In this document: piece by piece, positions 54,294-63,425 of the stretch | Position numbering within the stretch: the first letter of the stretch is position 1 | Layout of the letters: the number at the start of each line of letters is the position of its first letter | Source of the DNA: Flavobacterium granuli | GTDB lineage: Bacteria > Bacteroidota > Bacteroidia > Flavobacteriales > Flavobacteriaceae | Reading direction: 5' to 3' | Assembly: GCF_900129705.1 (NCBI RefSeq) | Contig: NZ_FQWO01000006.1 | Location: 1-64,000, forward strand | DNA length: 64,000 nucleotides | Program-made: the position numbers and the translations under genes | Notes under the pieces: model-generated | What the model was told of the DNA's origin: nothing | The model's input: the letters and a program-made list of their open reading frames with translations, nothing else | The model's database searches: none

Positions 54294-54965
54294 CTAAGTG
54301 CTCCCTTTTGTGTACCAATAATACATAAAAAAATAAGGTGCTATTTCGAGAGTGCAAAGATATAAAATAAAATAAAACAACTTACTGAATATTAGTTTTT
54401 GATAGTTTTTTATTGAGATCAAATAAGCCAATATGTTGAAAACCAATATCATCAATATGATAATTAACGGAATATTTTTTGAGATGCTGTCGTGATAGAA
54501 CAAAATAACATTGATTGGGAGTATAAAAAGCCCAATATAAGTTCGATAAGTGACTTTTTGTAAGTTAAATTGTTCAACAAATTCCTCAATGTTGAATGCG
54601 GTGGCAATTATTTTTTCGATCAGATATTTAGATAGAATAAAGAAAATTAGAAAGGTGACGATTTGGATATAAAGTATCCAATCTGTTTTGGAAGCATAAC
54701 CAAAAAGACTCAACGAGAATTGAATAAAAAAGGCAAAAGAGATGACCTGAACAAGGAATAACGAAATGGTGAAACCGCTTTTCAGGTGGCTGCTGTCTCG
54801 GTATATTTTTGAATATTTATCGGAAAACAATAGATTTATAAAATCGCCAAATCGATTTTCATAAACAGACTTGGTTATGGCAATAATGGCAAACGACAGC
54901 ACGAATAAAAGCGTGATCCAGTCTTTGTTTTCGGTTATTCTGGGATGAAGTACATGTTCAATCAT
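54294..54965 (-). CDS. DUF4271 membrane protein
   Basis: 223 residues with about six membrane helices (for example WITLLFVLSFAIIAITKSVY, FTISLFLVQVISFAFFIQF, ILYIQIVTFLIFFILSKYLI) and a cytoplasmic loop NLLFSDKYSKIYRDSS. The DUF4271 family is confined to Bacteroidota and typically precedes hemD, as here. Function unknown. A minus-strand -7 box TAATTTTG lies at plus-strand 54973-54980, only 8 bp before the start codon. Confidence 0.9.
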   Translation of the reverse strand: MIEHVLHPRITENKDWITLLFVLSFAIIAITKSVYENRFGDFINLLFSDKYSKIYRDSSHLKSGFTISLFLVQVISFAFFIQFSLSLFGYASKTDWILYIQIVTFLIFFILSKYLIEKIIATAFNIEEFVEQFNLQKVTYRTYIGLFILPINVILFYHDSISKNIPLIIILMILVFNILAYLISIKNYQKLIFSKLFYFILYLCTLEIAPYFFMYYWYTKGST

Positions 54966-55041
54966 AGCGAGGCAAAATTACTAATTTTTTGTGTCAATCT
55001 TTTATTATAATTTTATTATGAATCAAATGCTATAAAAAGGT

Positions 55042-55049
55042 TACTTTTG
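55042..55049 (+). promoter_or_regulatory. -7 box of the GT2-dihydroorotase operon
   Basis: TACTTTTG matches TAnnTTTG. A transcript would start near 55056, which excludes the GTG at 55052 as a start and supports ATG 55070. Confidence 0.65.
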
Positions 55050-55069
55050 CGGTGAAATTTTTTAGAAAT

Positions 55070-55795
55070 ATGAACGATTGTATTGTTATAATTCCTACCT
55101 ATAACGAAATTGAAAATATCGAAAGCATTATCAGATCAGTGCTTTCGCAACACAAACTCTTTCATGTGCTTATCATTGACGATAATTCTCCGGATCATAC
55201 CGCAGCTAAGGTTCAGTTATTACAATCGGAATTTAGCGGAAGGTTATTTTTGGAAAAACGAGAGAAAAAGTCCGGTTTAGGAACCGCTTATGTTCATGGT
55301 TTTAAATGGGCATTAGAGAAAAAATACGATTATATTTTTGAAATGGACGCCGATTTTTCCCACAACCCTAATGATTTACAAAAACTGTACGATGCCTGTC
55401 ATTTTGGTGATGCTGATTTGGCCATCGGATCGCGATATGTTACCGGTGTAAATGTGGTCAACTGGCCTTTAAGCCGAGTGTTGCTGTCTTATTTTGCGTC
55501 AGTCTATGTTCGTTTTATTACAGGAATGAAAATTCATGATGCAACCGCAGGTTTTGTTTGTTATAAAAGACAGGTTTTGGAAGAAATCAATTTGAATAAA
55601 ATACGATTTGTGGGTTATGCTTTTCAAATTGAAATGAAATACCGAACCTATTGTAATAAATTTAGAATTGTGGAAGTTCCCATTATTTTTACCGATAGAA
55701 CCAAAGGACAATCCAAAATGAGCAATTCAATTATTGTTGAAGCCGTTTTTGGGGTGATTTCTTTGAGATTGAAAAAATTAGTTAATATTTTATAA
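55070..55795 (+). CDS. Polyprenol monophosphomannose synthase-like GT2
   Basis: 241 residues from ATG 55070 (MNDCIVIIPTYNEIENI). GT2/DPM1 motifs: VIIPTYNEIENIESII, LHIDDNSPDHTAAKV-like LIIDDNSPDHTAAKVQLL, FEMDADFSHNPNDLQKL (metal-binding DAD), AIGSRYVTGVNVVNWPLSR and ATAGFVCYKRQVL. No C-terminal membrane helices, so a soluble enzyme. It transfers a sugar (likely mannose) to polyprenyl phosphate. It is the first gene of a three-gene operon with dihydroorotase. Confidence 0.9.
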   Translation: MNDCIVIIPTYNEIENIESIIRSVLSQHKLFHVLIIDDNSPDHTAAKVQLLQSEFSGRLFLEKREKKSGLGTAYVHGFKWALEKKYDYIFEMDADFSHNPNDLQKLYDACHFGDADLAIGSRYVTGVNVVNWPLSRVLLSYFASVYVRFITGMKIHDATAGFVCYKRQVLEEINLNKIRFVGYAFQIEMKYRTYCNKFRIVEVPIIFTDRTKGQSKMSNSIIVEAVFGVISLRLKKLVNIL

Positions 55796-55806
55796 TATAG
55801 AAAACA

Positions 55807-57147
55807 ATGAATAGGGTTTTAATTAAGAATGCCAAAATAGTAAATGAAGGGGCGATTTTTGAAGGCGATGTATTAATTGAGAATGACTTAATTGTTGAGA
55901 TTTCAGAAAGCATTAGTGCGAAATCTTCGGATTGTAAAATCATTGATGCCGAAGGGAATTACCTGATTCCAGGAGCAATTGACGATCAGGTGCATTTTAG
56001 AGAACCGGGTCTTACTTACAAAGGAGATATTGAGTCAGAGTCCAGAGCGGCTGTGGCCGGTGGAATTACGTCTTTTATAGAACAACCTAACACTATTCCT
56101 AATGCGGTTACTCAGGAAATATTAGAAGAAAAATACCAATTGGCAGCCGAAAAATCCTATGCGAATTATTCGTTTATGATGGGAGCTACCAATGATAATC
56201 TCGAGGAAGTTCTGAAAACAAATCCAAAAAATGTAGCGGGAATCAAAATATTTCTAGGTTCTTCAACCGGAAATATGCTTGTGGACAATGAGGCGACTTT
56301 GGAGAAAATATTTTCCAGTACGCCCATGCTTATTGCGGTACATTGCGAAGACGAGGCTACAATAAAAAATAATTTAGAAAAATATATTGCAGAATATGGT
56401 GAAGATGTTCCGGTTAGCGTACATCATTTGATCCGATCTGAAGAGGCTTGTTATATTTCTTCGTCAAAAGCGATTGCGCTGGCCAAGAAAACAGGAGCGC
56501 GTTTGCATATTTTTCATCTTTCAACGGCCAAGGAAATGGAGTTGTTTACCAATAAAATTCCATTGGAAGACAAGAAAATCACGGCCGAAGTTTGCGTGCA
56601 TCATTTATGGTTTACCAATGACGATTATGCCACCAAAGGGAATTTAATCAAATGGAATCCTGCAGTGAAAACGGCCAATGATCGAAAAGTACTTTGGGAA
56701 GCTTTACTCGATGGTAGAATTGATGTAATTGCTACAGATCATGCGCCTCATACTCTGGAAGAGAAAAAACTGCCTTATCTTAAAGCGCCTTCAGGCGGGC
56801 CGCTGGTACAGCATGCTGTTGTGGCAATGTTTGAAGCCTTTCATCAAGGGAAAATCAGCATCGAGAAAATTGTGGAGAAAATGTGTCACAATCCGGCTAA
56901 AATTTTCAAAATTGAAAAACGTGGTTTTGTCAAAGAAGGCTATTATGCCGATTTAGTTATCGTCAATCCGGGCTTGCCTTGGAGTGTGAAGAAAGAAAAT
57001 ATCTTGGCAAAATGCGGTTGGTCTCCATTTGAAGGTTTTACCTTTAAATCCAGAATTACCCATACTTTTGTAAACGGACAATTAGTTTACACGGCATTTA
57101 AAGTAAAAGAAATTAAAGCAGGAAAACGATTGTTGTTTGATCGATAA
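55807..57147 (+). CDS. pyrC: Dihydroorotase (class I, PyrC/AllB-like)
   Basis: 446 residues. Amidohydrolase sites: IPGAIDDQVHFREPGLTYKG, AGIKIFLGSSTGNML (the Lys that is carboxylated), LIAVHCEDEATI (His), GARLHIFHLSTAKEM (His) and DVIATDHAPHTLEEK (catalytic Asp). The first His of the usual DxHxH is Gln here (DDQVH), leaving one metal ligand fewer. Otherwise the fold and length fit dihydroorotase, which closes carbamoyl-aspartate to dihydroorotate for pyrimidine synthesis. It follows the GT2 gene by 11 bp. Confidence 0.9.
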   Translation: MNRVLIKNAKIVNEGAIFEGDVLIENDLIVEISESISAKSSDCKIIDAEGNYLIPGAIDDQVHFREPGLTYKGDIESESRAAVAGGITSFIEQPNTIPNAVTQEILEEKYQLAAEKSYANYSFMMGATNDNLEEVLKTNPKNVAGIKIFLGSSTGNMLVDNEATLEKIFSSTPMLIAVHCEDEATIKNNLEKYIAEYGEDVPVSVHHLIRSEEACYISSSKAIALAKKTGARLHIFHLSTAKEMELFTNKIPLEDKKITAEVCVHHLWFTNDDYATKGNLIKWNPAVKTANDRKVLWEALLDGRIDVIATDHAPHTLEEKKLPYLKAPSGGPLVQHAVVAMFEAFHQGKISIEKIVEKMCHNPAKIFKIEKRGFVKEGYYADLVIVNPGLPWSVKKENILAKCGWSPFEGFTFKSRITHTFVNGQLVYTAFKVKEIKAGKRLLFDR

Positions 57148-57156
57148 AAGCAAAAT

Positions 57157-57648
57157 ATGAAAAAAGCGATGTCAATTTTTGTGCTTCTTATAGTATTGAG
57201 TAGCTGTAAAGAGGAGGTAGTAGAAAAACCGGAACGCCTTATTGAAAGAGCTGTTATGGTGAATATTATGTATGATTTATCGCTTTTGGAAGCCATAAAA
57301 TATCAAAATCCGACTTCGGTGGAGAATTACAAAACAAATCCTGCCGAATTTATCTTTAAAAAATATAAAATTGATAGCGCTCAATTTGCTCAAAACAATA
57401 GGTATTATGCTGCTGATTACGTGGAGTATAAAGCCATGTCTGATGAAATCCTAAAACGCATCGACCAAGAAAAAGCCGTTGCAGATTCTTTGGTGAAATT
57501 AGAAAACAAGAAAAAAACAAAGCTTAAAAAGGCAAAAATTGCTAAAGATTCTTTGGCTAAAAAAGATACTGTGAATCCTAAGCGAACGCAGTTTAAGAAG
57601 CAAAATTTGGTAAAACAAGCTTTGCTAAAAAAAGACGCTTTGAAATAA
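57157..57648 (+). CDS. DUF4296 lipoprotein
   Basis: 163 residues. A signal peptide with lipobox (IFVLLIVLSSCKEE) gives an outer-membrane or periplasmic lipoprotein. The body matches DUF4296 (LIERAVMVNIMYDLSLLEAIKYQN, EFIFKKYKIDSAQFAQNNRYYAADYVEYKAM), and the last 60 residues are a highly basic Lys-rich coiled tail. It lies 9 bp after dihydroorotase, its usual neighbour in Flavobacteria. Function unknown. Confidence 0.9.
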   Translation: MKKAMSIFVLLIVLSSCKEEVVEKPERLIERAVMVNIMYDLSLLEAIKYQNPTSVENYKTNPAEFIFKKYKIDSAQFAQNNRYYAADYVEYKAMSDEILKRIDQEKAVADSLVKLENKKKTKLKKAKIAKDSLAKKDTVNPKRTQFKKQNLVKQALLKKDALK

Positions 57649-57655
57649 GACTTTG

Positions 57656-58651
57656 CTAGGCTTTCAATCTTGTGATTTCTTTGATGTAGGAATCAATAGG
57701 AGTAAATTCAATATTCAGGAGATCTTTAATTTTCAGGTTTGAATAGTCATTTTTAGAATAGGAAGCTTTTGCTGTGGCTTTTGTAAATTGTCTTTTTTGC
57801 ATGAAAAAAGTAGCTGAAATCCAATCCAGTCGCCAAACCATTTCCATCAAAAAAGGTGTTGCATGAAGTTTCGGTTTTTTTACGTTCAGGGCATCGGCAA
57901 TGCTGTTTAGAACATCTCTGAAAATCAGGTTTTCGGCAATCAAAGTGAATCTTTCGTTGCAAATAGCGCTGCTCATCAATTGATAGCTAATGCTCACCAC
58001 ATCACGCACTGCGATAAATCCGGTAGTTCCAAGAGTATAAAATGATAAGCCTTGGGCTACTTTCTTAAAAAGCAAACCGCTTCCTTGTTCTTGAAAACCA
58101 GGGCCAAGGATAACGCCCGGATTTACAATTAGAACTTTTAATCCTTCTTGTTGGCCGCGCCAAATTTCCATTTCGGCACCATATTTAGAAATGGCATAAT
58201 CACTGTGTGGTTTCTCCGGATTCCATTCGGTTTCTTCGGTAATAATCGTTTCATGTGCTGCTAGATCGCCCAGAGCCGCTATCGAACTGATGTAACACAA
58301 TTTTTTAATATCATAAGCAAGGCAAAAATTAACGATGTTTGCGGTTCCTTCAATGTTGATTTTTCGAACTAAATTCTCTTTTTTGGGATCAAATGAAATG
58401 AGGGCCGCACAATGATAGACATGATCAATTCCCTCAAAAGCGTGTTCTAAGGCGGGGATATCCGTAATATCTGCCTGCATCCATTCGATAGCTTTAAATA
58501 AATCAAGCTTTTTGTATAAATCAAATAGGTTTTTAGTCTTTTCGACACTTGCTGTATTGCGATAAATAGCGCGTACTTTATCTCCATTTTCAATTAAATG
58601 AAGCAATAAATGCGCACCGACTAAACCTGTTCCTCCTGTAACTAAAATCAT
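57656..58651 (-). CDS. NAD-dependent epimerase/dehydratase (extended SDR)
   Basis: 331 residues from ATG 58651 (MILVTGGTGLVGAHLLLHL); 70 further codons upstream run antisense through the tyrS start and are rejected. The NAD-binding GGTGLVGA, the YxxxK active site HSDYAISKYGAEME, and LVVNPGVILGPGF-like LIVNPGVILGPGFQ define the fold. Substrate not identified (sugar nucleotide or dihydroflavonol-type). It is convergent with the DUF4296 gene, 7 bp apart. Confidence 0.9.
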   Translation of the reverse strand: MILVTGGTGLVGAHLLLHLIENGDKVRAIYRNTASVEKTKNLFDLYKKLDLFKAIEWMQADITDIPALEHAFEGIDHVYHCAALISFDPKKENLVRKINIEGTANIVNFCLAYDIKKLCYISSIAALGDLAAHETIITEETEWNPEKPHSDYAISKYGAEMEIWRGQQEGLKVLIVNPGVILGPGFQEQGSGLLFKKVAQGLSFYTLGTTGFIAVRDVVSISYQLMSSAICNERFTLIAENLIFRDVLNSIADALNVKKPKLHATPFLMEMVWRLDWISATFFMQKRQFTKATAKASYSKNDYSNLKIKDLLNIEFTPIDSYIKEITRLKA

Positions 58652-58719
58652 GCTACGAAAATACGAATATTTTTTTTCGAATAAGCCAATAAACAAATAA
58701 CTGAATCCACAATAAATTT

Positions 58720-58727
58720 TATCTTTG
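58720..58727 (+). promoter_or_regulatory. -7 box of tyrS
   Basis: TATCTTTG, exact TAnnTTTG match, 50 bp upstream of the tyrS ATG; the divergent epimerase starts 69 bp away on the other side. Confidence 0.65.
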
Positions 58728-58777
58728 CGCACACGAAGCCTTAATGGCTGAACTGACGAAAGTAAATTGATTAAAAG

Positions 58778-60070
58778 ATGAAGAATTTTATTGAAGAAGT
58801 GACTTGGAGAGGAATGCTCCACGATGTTATGCCAGGCACAGAAGAACATTTGATGGAACAAATGCGTGTGGCGTATGTGGGAATTGACCCAACTGCCGAT
58901 TCATTGCATATAGGACATTTGGTTGGAGTGATGTTATTGAAGCATTTTCAGCTATCTGGACACAAACCATTGGCCTTAGTGGGCGGTGCTACAGGAATGA
59001 TTGGTGATCCGTCAGGAAAATCAAATGAAAGAAATTTATTGGACGAAGCGACTTTGCGCCACAATCAGGAAGCGATAAAAGGACAATTATCCCGTTTCCT
59101 GGACTTTACTTCGGATGCGCCAAATGCGGCCGAATTAGTGAATAATTACGACTGGATGAAAAACTTTTCCTTTTTGGATTTCATTCGTGATGTGGGGAAA
59201 CACATTACCGTAAACTATATGATGGCCAAAGATTCGGTAAAGAAACGTTTGTCTTCTGAAGCTGCCGAAGGAATGTCATTCACAGAGTTTACCTACCAAC
59301 TGGTTCAAGGATATGATTTTTTGCATTTGTACAGAGAGAAAAACTGTACGTTACAAATGGGCGGAAGCGATCAATGGGGAAATATTACCACTGGAACTGA
59401 ATTAGTGCGCAGAATAGCCAGCGGAAAAGCCTATGCGTTGACTTGTCCGTTAATCACCAAAGCGGATGGAACCAAGTTTGGAAAATCCGAAGGCGGAAAT
59501 ATTTGGTTGGATGCTGCAAGGACTTCTCCATATAAGTTTTACCAATATTGGTTGAATACATCGGATGTTGATGCAGAGAAATACATCAAGATTTTTACTT
59601 TTTTAACCAAAGAAGAAATTGAAATTTTAACTGAAAAACACAGAGAAGCACCGCATTTGCGTTTGTTGCAAAAACGTTTGGCCGAAGAAATTACGGTAAT
59701 GGTACATTCGGCAGAAGATTTAGAAAATGCGATTAAAGCATCGAATATTTTGTTTGGGAATTCTACTTCAGATGATTTGAAACAATTGGATGAAGCTACT
59801 TTCTTAGATGTTTTTGACGGCGTTCCTCAGGCAGAAATCAGCCGAAACGAAATCGAAGCGGGACTTGATATTGTGGCTGTTTTGAATGAAAAAACAGGAT
59901 TTATGAAGTCGAATGGCGAAGCCAGACGCGCTTTGACAGCTAACTCTATTTCGGTTAACAAAGAAAAAGTAGCCGAAGATTTTGTGCTTTCGACCAAAGA
60001 CCTAATCAACAATCAATTTGTATTGTTGCAAAGCGGAAAGAAAAATTATTTTGTGGTGAGAGTGGTTTAA
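58778..60070 (+). CDS. tyrS: Tyrosine-tRNA ligase
   Basis: 430 residues. Class I motifs: [20 protein letters not shown] and [19 protein letters not shown] (KFGKS). [29 protein letters not shown] is the tyrosine-binding region. The C-terminal S4 RNA-binding domain is present ([21 protein letters not shown]). Length is normal. It is monocistronic. Confidence 0.97.
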   Translation: MKNFIEEVTWRGMLHDVMPGTEEHLMEQMRVAYVGIDPTADSLHIGHLVGVMLLKHFQLSGHKPLALVGGATGMIGDPSGKSNERNLLDEATLRHNQEAIKGQLSRFLDFTSDAPNAAELVNNYDWMKNFSFLDFIRDVGKHITVNYMMAKDSVKKRLSSEAAEGMSFTEFTYQLVQGYDFLHLYREKNCTLQMGGSDQWGNITTGTELVRRIASGKAYALTCPLITKADGTKFGKSEGGNIWLDAARTSPYKFYQYWLNTSDVDAEKYIKIFTFLTKEEIEILTEKHREAPHLRLLQKRLAEEITVMVHSAEDLENAIKASNILFGNSTSDDLKQLDEATFLDVFDGVPQAEISRNEIEAGLDIVAVLNEKTGFMKSNGEARRALTANSISVNKEKVAEDFVLSTKDLINNQFVLLQSGKKNYFVVRVV

Positions 60071-60129
60071 CCGTTTAGGTAACTTGTTTAATAGTAAATT
60101 CGGTTAACCGATTATAAACAAATAAACTT

Positions 60130-61110
60130 TTACAAGACCATCAAATTACAACCTCGAATATCAGAATTATCAAAACGTCCCAATACCTCGAAAGAGTTGT
60201 TGGGATTTTTTTTGCCCAAATCCTGAGTGGCGATAAAGGAACAGGAATTGATATTGGCCAAATCAATCACGTTGATGCCGCCGGTTTTTCCGTCTTTTAT
60301 GTAAGTTAAAGCGTCTTCGGTATCGCGAATGAGGATTTGCATCCAGGAAGGACATTCAAATACGCCTTCGCCAAGAGAATAAGCTTGTGAAAGCAATTCG
60401 GTCATACCGTATTCTGAATGAATAGCCGAAACGCCAAAACCTTGGCAAAGTTGTTCGTGCAATTCTTCGCGAATCATTTCTTTGCGCTTGCCTTTCATTC
60501 CGCCGGTTTCCATGATGATGGTGTGTTGCAGTTGAAAAGGGTGTTTTTCGATTAAATCCAATAAGGCATAAGTAACACCAATAAGAATGACGTTTTGTCC
60601 GGCTTGGTCTAATTCGATTAGTTTCTTGATTAATTCATCGTGGTTGTGCAAATAAAAACCGCTTTCTGGCTGATTGGATAATTGAATCAAATCTTCAACC
60701 ATATAAATCAGTGACGAACCTTCGCGTTCTAAATAGGATGGGAGCAAGGCCAAAACAACATAATCTTCAATGTTTCCGTAAAATTGAGAAAACCCTTTTC
60801 GGTAGCTTTCTTCGTAGATGGAAGCATCAGTTACCAGATGTTTGCTGGTGATCATTCCGGTGGTTCCGCTGCTGGTAAAAGTCTCTTCGATAGCATTAGT
60901 ATTCGAAACTACAGCATGGCTTTTGAAAAACTGAATAGGCAAAAAGGGAATTTGAACCAATGATTTTACCTTATGAATATCTACTTTTAGGTGATTGCAG
61001 AATTCGTGATAGACTAAATTGTTTTCATATTGGTAACGAAATACTTTTAAGGCTATTTTTTCAAATTGCTTCTGGTTTGAAATGGCAAATATATCGGCGG
61101 CTGTAATCAA
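60130..61110 (-). CDS. LuxE-like acyl-protein synthetase / acyltransferase
   Basis: 326 residues of the ANL-like LuxE family: ETFTSSGTTGMITSKH is the phosphate-binding loop, IVEDLI and ESGFYLHNHDEL flank it, and METGGMKGKRKEMIREELHE and HSEYGMTELLSQAYSLGEG form later adenylate-binding parts. LuxE activates fatty acids as acyl-adenylate/thioester for luciferase reductase, but no lux genes are near; here the acyl acceptor is unknown. It lies 55 bp from the UbiA gene in the same direction. Confidence 0.85.
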   Translation of the reverse strand: MITAADIFAISNQKQFEKIALKVFRYQYENNLVYHEFCNHLKVDIHKVKSLVQIPFLPIQFFKSHAVVSNTNAIEETFTSSGTTGMITSKHLVTDASIYEESYRKGFSQFYGNIEDYVVLALLPSYLEREGSSLIYMVEDLIQLSNQPESGFYLHNHDELIKKLIELDQAGQNVILIGVTYALLDLIEKHPFQLQHTIIMETGGMKGKRKEMIREELHEQLCQGFGVSAIHSEYGMTELLSQAYSLGEGVFECPSWMQILIRDTEDALTYIKDGKTGGINVIDLANINSCSFIATQDLGKKNPNNSFEVLGRFDNSDIRGCNLMVL

Positions 61111-61164
61111 GAATTTTTTTATGTAAAGGTATTAATATTTTAGGAAGTCTTTTGTTGCTGTTTT

Positions 61165-62130
61165 TTAAAAAAGCGAAATGATTAAAAGTATCTTTTTGCC
61201 ATTCCACAATACAGACGGATTGATAAGAACAATCGAAAAAACGCCGGCAACAATAAGAAACTTTAAGATGTTGTGAAGCAGCAGATATTCTCCTTTACGA
61301 TCGGATTTCCATAAGTATAACAGAAAGAAAATAAGGACAATCAGGCATGAATAAAAATAAATGTCCATATAGCCCACGTCATAGATGTCAATCAGGACAT
61401 AGACGGGGATTATCGTCAATAAAGTTAAAGCCGTTATGATTTTTTTAGCAACCAATTCGCCCAAAATAATTGGGATAGTTCGGTATCCATTGGCCAAATC
61501 TCCTTTTATGTTTTCTAAATCTTTAATCATTTCCCGTATAAGCAGTAGCAGAAACAGGAAGTTGGCATGAGCAAAAATTACGGCAAGATGATCCTTATAG
61601 TTTTCAATTTCTTCAAAAGTGAGTTTGTAATAATAATGCAACAATATGGCAAAAAAAGGAATTACAGCCAGTAAAGCCGCCATTAGATTTCCTGCGACAG
61701 GGATTTTTTTTACTTTATGAGAATAGAACCAGATCAGGAAAATATAAACCGAAAAGAATAAAAAAGCACGCCAAGAAACAATCAGAGCCATCAAAGACGC
61801 AATGAAATTTAGTGTAAAGTAGACGTTTAGTTTCGTTTTCTGGCTGACCAATCGATCCAGCATGGATTTATTAGGACGATTGATTAAATCTTTTTTGCTG
61901 TCGTAAAAATTATTGATAATATAGCCGGAAGCAATTGTTATTGCCGAAGCAAAAACCAGCAGGAACAAATGAAAATCTAATAATACGGCAAGCGCTCTTT
62001 TTTCGGGTGCAAGAATAAATATGGCCGAAAGATATTGGGCAAGAATAATAACGGGAATGTTGTACCCTCTAACGACAGAGAACAAACTGACAATTTTCAT
62101 GATGAGAAGTTTGTGCTGTCTGCTTAACAT
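61165..62130 (-). CDS. UbiA-family prenyltransferase (geranylgeranylglycerol-phosphate geranylgeranyltransferase-like)
   Basis: 321 residues (ATG 62130; an internal Met at 62100 is also possible). The two prenyl-diphosphate metal sites are visible: INNFYDSKKDLINRPNKS (first Asp-rich motif) and REMIKDLENIKGDLANGYRT (second). About eight membrane helices. The sequence is of the type usually called (di)geranylgeranylglyceryl-phosphate synthase in Bacteroidota. The mevalonate kinase and mvaD upstream indicate an isoprenoid supply operon. The acceptor is inferred, not shown. Confidence 0.86.
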   Translation of the reverse strand: MLSRQHKLLIMKIVSLFSVVRGYNIPVIILAQYLSAIFILAPEKRALAVLLDFHLFLLVFASAITIASGYIINNFYDSKKDLINRPNKSMLDRLVSQKTKLNVYFTLNFIASLMALIVSWRAFLFFSVYIFLIWFYSHKVKKIPVAGNLMAALLAVIPFFAILLHYYYKLTFEEIENYKDHLAVIFAHANFLFLLLLIREMIKDLENIKGDLANGYRTIPIILGELVAKKIITALTLLTIIPVYVLIDIYDVGYMDIYFYSCLIVLIFFLLYLWKSDRKGEYLLLHNILKFLIVAGVFSIVLINPSVLWNGKKILLIISLF

Positions 62131-62199
62131 TATAGGATTTTAAAGTTTAACCCTTCCGTTTTGTTTAGGGTATGATAAGATTGTATTTTTTGAATTAAA

Positions 62200-63138
62200 T
62201 TAAAACTGATAAACCACTTCCAGCTTGTAATCCTTCAAAGCGATTTTTGCTTTTTCTAAGTCTTGGGTAAAACCAAGTATGTAACCGCCACCACCGGATC
62301 CACATAACTTTAGATAGTAATCATTGGTGTCAATCCCTTTTTGCCAGATGGCATGAAATTGCTCTGGAATCATGGGTTTGAAGTTGTTCAAGACTACTTT
62401 TGAAAGTTTCTTGGTATTCAAAAACAATGATTTCATATCTCCGCCCAAGAAATTCTCAACACAGGCGTCAGTGTATTTTACAAATTGGTTTTTTAGCATC
62501 GCACGGAATCCTTTGTCTTTTAGGTTTTCCATGAAAATATTGACCATTGGAGCGGTTTCTCCCACAATTCCTGAATCTAATAGAAACACGGCTCCTTTGC
62601 CGTCAAAACTTTGATTCGGAATACCGGTAGCCTCGATATTGTCTTTGGAATTGATTAAAATTGGGATACTTAAATAGCTGTTTAAAGGATCTAATCCGGA
62701 ACTTTTTCCGTGAAAAAAACTCTCCATTTGAGAAAATATCGCTTTGAGTTGCAATAGTTTTTCGCGGGTTAAATTCTCAAGAACCGTAATTTTATCTTGG
62801 GCATATTTGTCGTAAATAGCAGCAACTAAGGCGCCACTACTCCCTACTCCGTAGCCTTGTGGGATGCTGGAATCAAAATACATTCCAGTTTCAATATCAT
62901 TTTTTAATGTCTCTAAATCAAAAGTGACTAATTCAGGCTGTTCACTTTGTAAATGGCCTAAATAAGTGGCAAAACGGTTCAAGCTGGCATTGGATGCAAT
63001 GGCTTCGGCAGAAGGATTTTCATCTCTTTTTAGTGCCCCGTTATAAAAATTGTAAGGAATAGACAGTCCTTTAGAGTCGCGAATAATTCCGTATTCTCCA
63101 AAGAGTAATATTTTTGAGTAAAATAAGGGTCCTTTCAT
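62200..63138 (-). CDS. Mevalonate kinase
   Basis: 312 residues of the GHMP kinase fold. FYSKILLFGEYGIIRDSKGLSIP is the N-terminal substrate region, GYGVGSSGALVAAIYDKYA the phosphate-binding glycine/serine loop, FHGKSSGLDPLNSYLSIPIL contains the catalytic Asp, and LCGSGGGGYILGFTQD is the third GHMP motif. It phosphorylates mevalonate on the way to IPP. Its neighbours mvaD (upstream) and UbiA (downstream) support the call. The phosphomevalonate kinase is not visible here. Confidence 0.9.
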   Translation of the reverse strand: MKGPLFYSKILLFGEYGIIRDSKGLSIPYNFYNGALKRDENPSAEAIASNASLNRFATYLGHLQSEQPELVTFDLETLKNDIETGMYFDSSIPQGYGVGSSGALVAAIYDKYAQDKITVLENLTREKLLQLKAIFSQMESFFHGKSSGLDPLNSYLSIPILINSKDNIEATGIPNQSFDGKGAVFLLDSGIVGETAPMVNIFMENLKDKGFRAMLKNQFVKYTDACVENFLGGDMKSLFLNTKKLSKVVLNNFKPMIPEQFHAIWQKGIDTNDYYLKLCGSGGGGYILGFTQDLEKAKIALKDYKLEVVYQF

Positions 63139-63189
63139 ATGTATTTGAAAATTAACAACTTAATAGTGGTAATTTGGTTTTGACTAATT

Positions 63190-63384
63190 TTAAAAATCGA
63201 CGATATCGCCTCGGTTTTCTTTTTGTATAACAAGATTGATTTCCTCTTGTTGTTCCGAAGATAATTCTTTGAAAGAATTTTTTTTCTCCGATTGTAAAAT
63301 GCTTTTTAGCGTTTCAATTGTAACTTTGTCATTCGTTTCCAGTATCATTTTTATCAATTCCAGTTTTTCTGATTGAAGGTCCAT
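63190..63384 (-). CDS. Orphan antitoxin-like small protein
   Basis: 64 residues, MDLQSEKLELIKMILETNDKVTIETLKSIL and an acidic C-terminus ending GDIVDF. The N-terminal helical pattern is the one seen in Bacteroidota ParD/addiction-module-like antitoxins, which normally sit just before a ParE/RelE toxin. Here the next gene is mevalonate kinase and no toxin is present. It may be a toxin-loss remnant or a regulator of the mevalonate genes. Function not known. Confidence 0.65.
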   Translation of the reverse strand: MDLQSEKLELIKMILETNDKVTIETLKSILQSEKKNSFKELSSEQQEEINLVIQKENRGDIVDF

Positions 63385-63425
63385 GATTTCAGCTATTTAG
63401 AGCTAAAGGTATGAAAAAAAATGTA

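Noticed and set aside
58652..58861. 70-residue N-terminal extension of the epimerase
   Set aside because: It runs antisense across the tyrS promoter and start; MILVTGGTG is the natural start.
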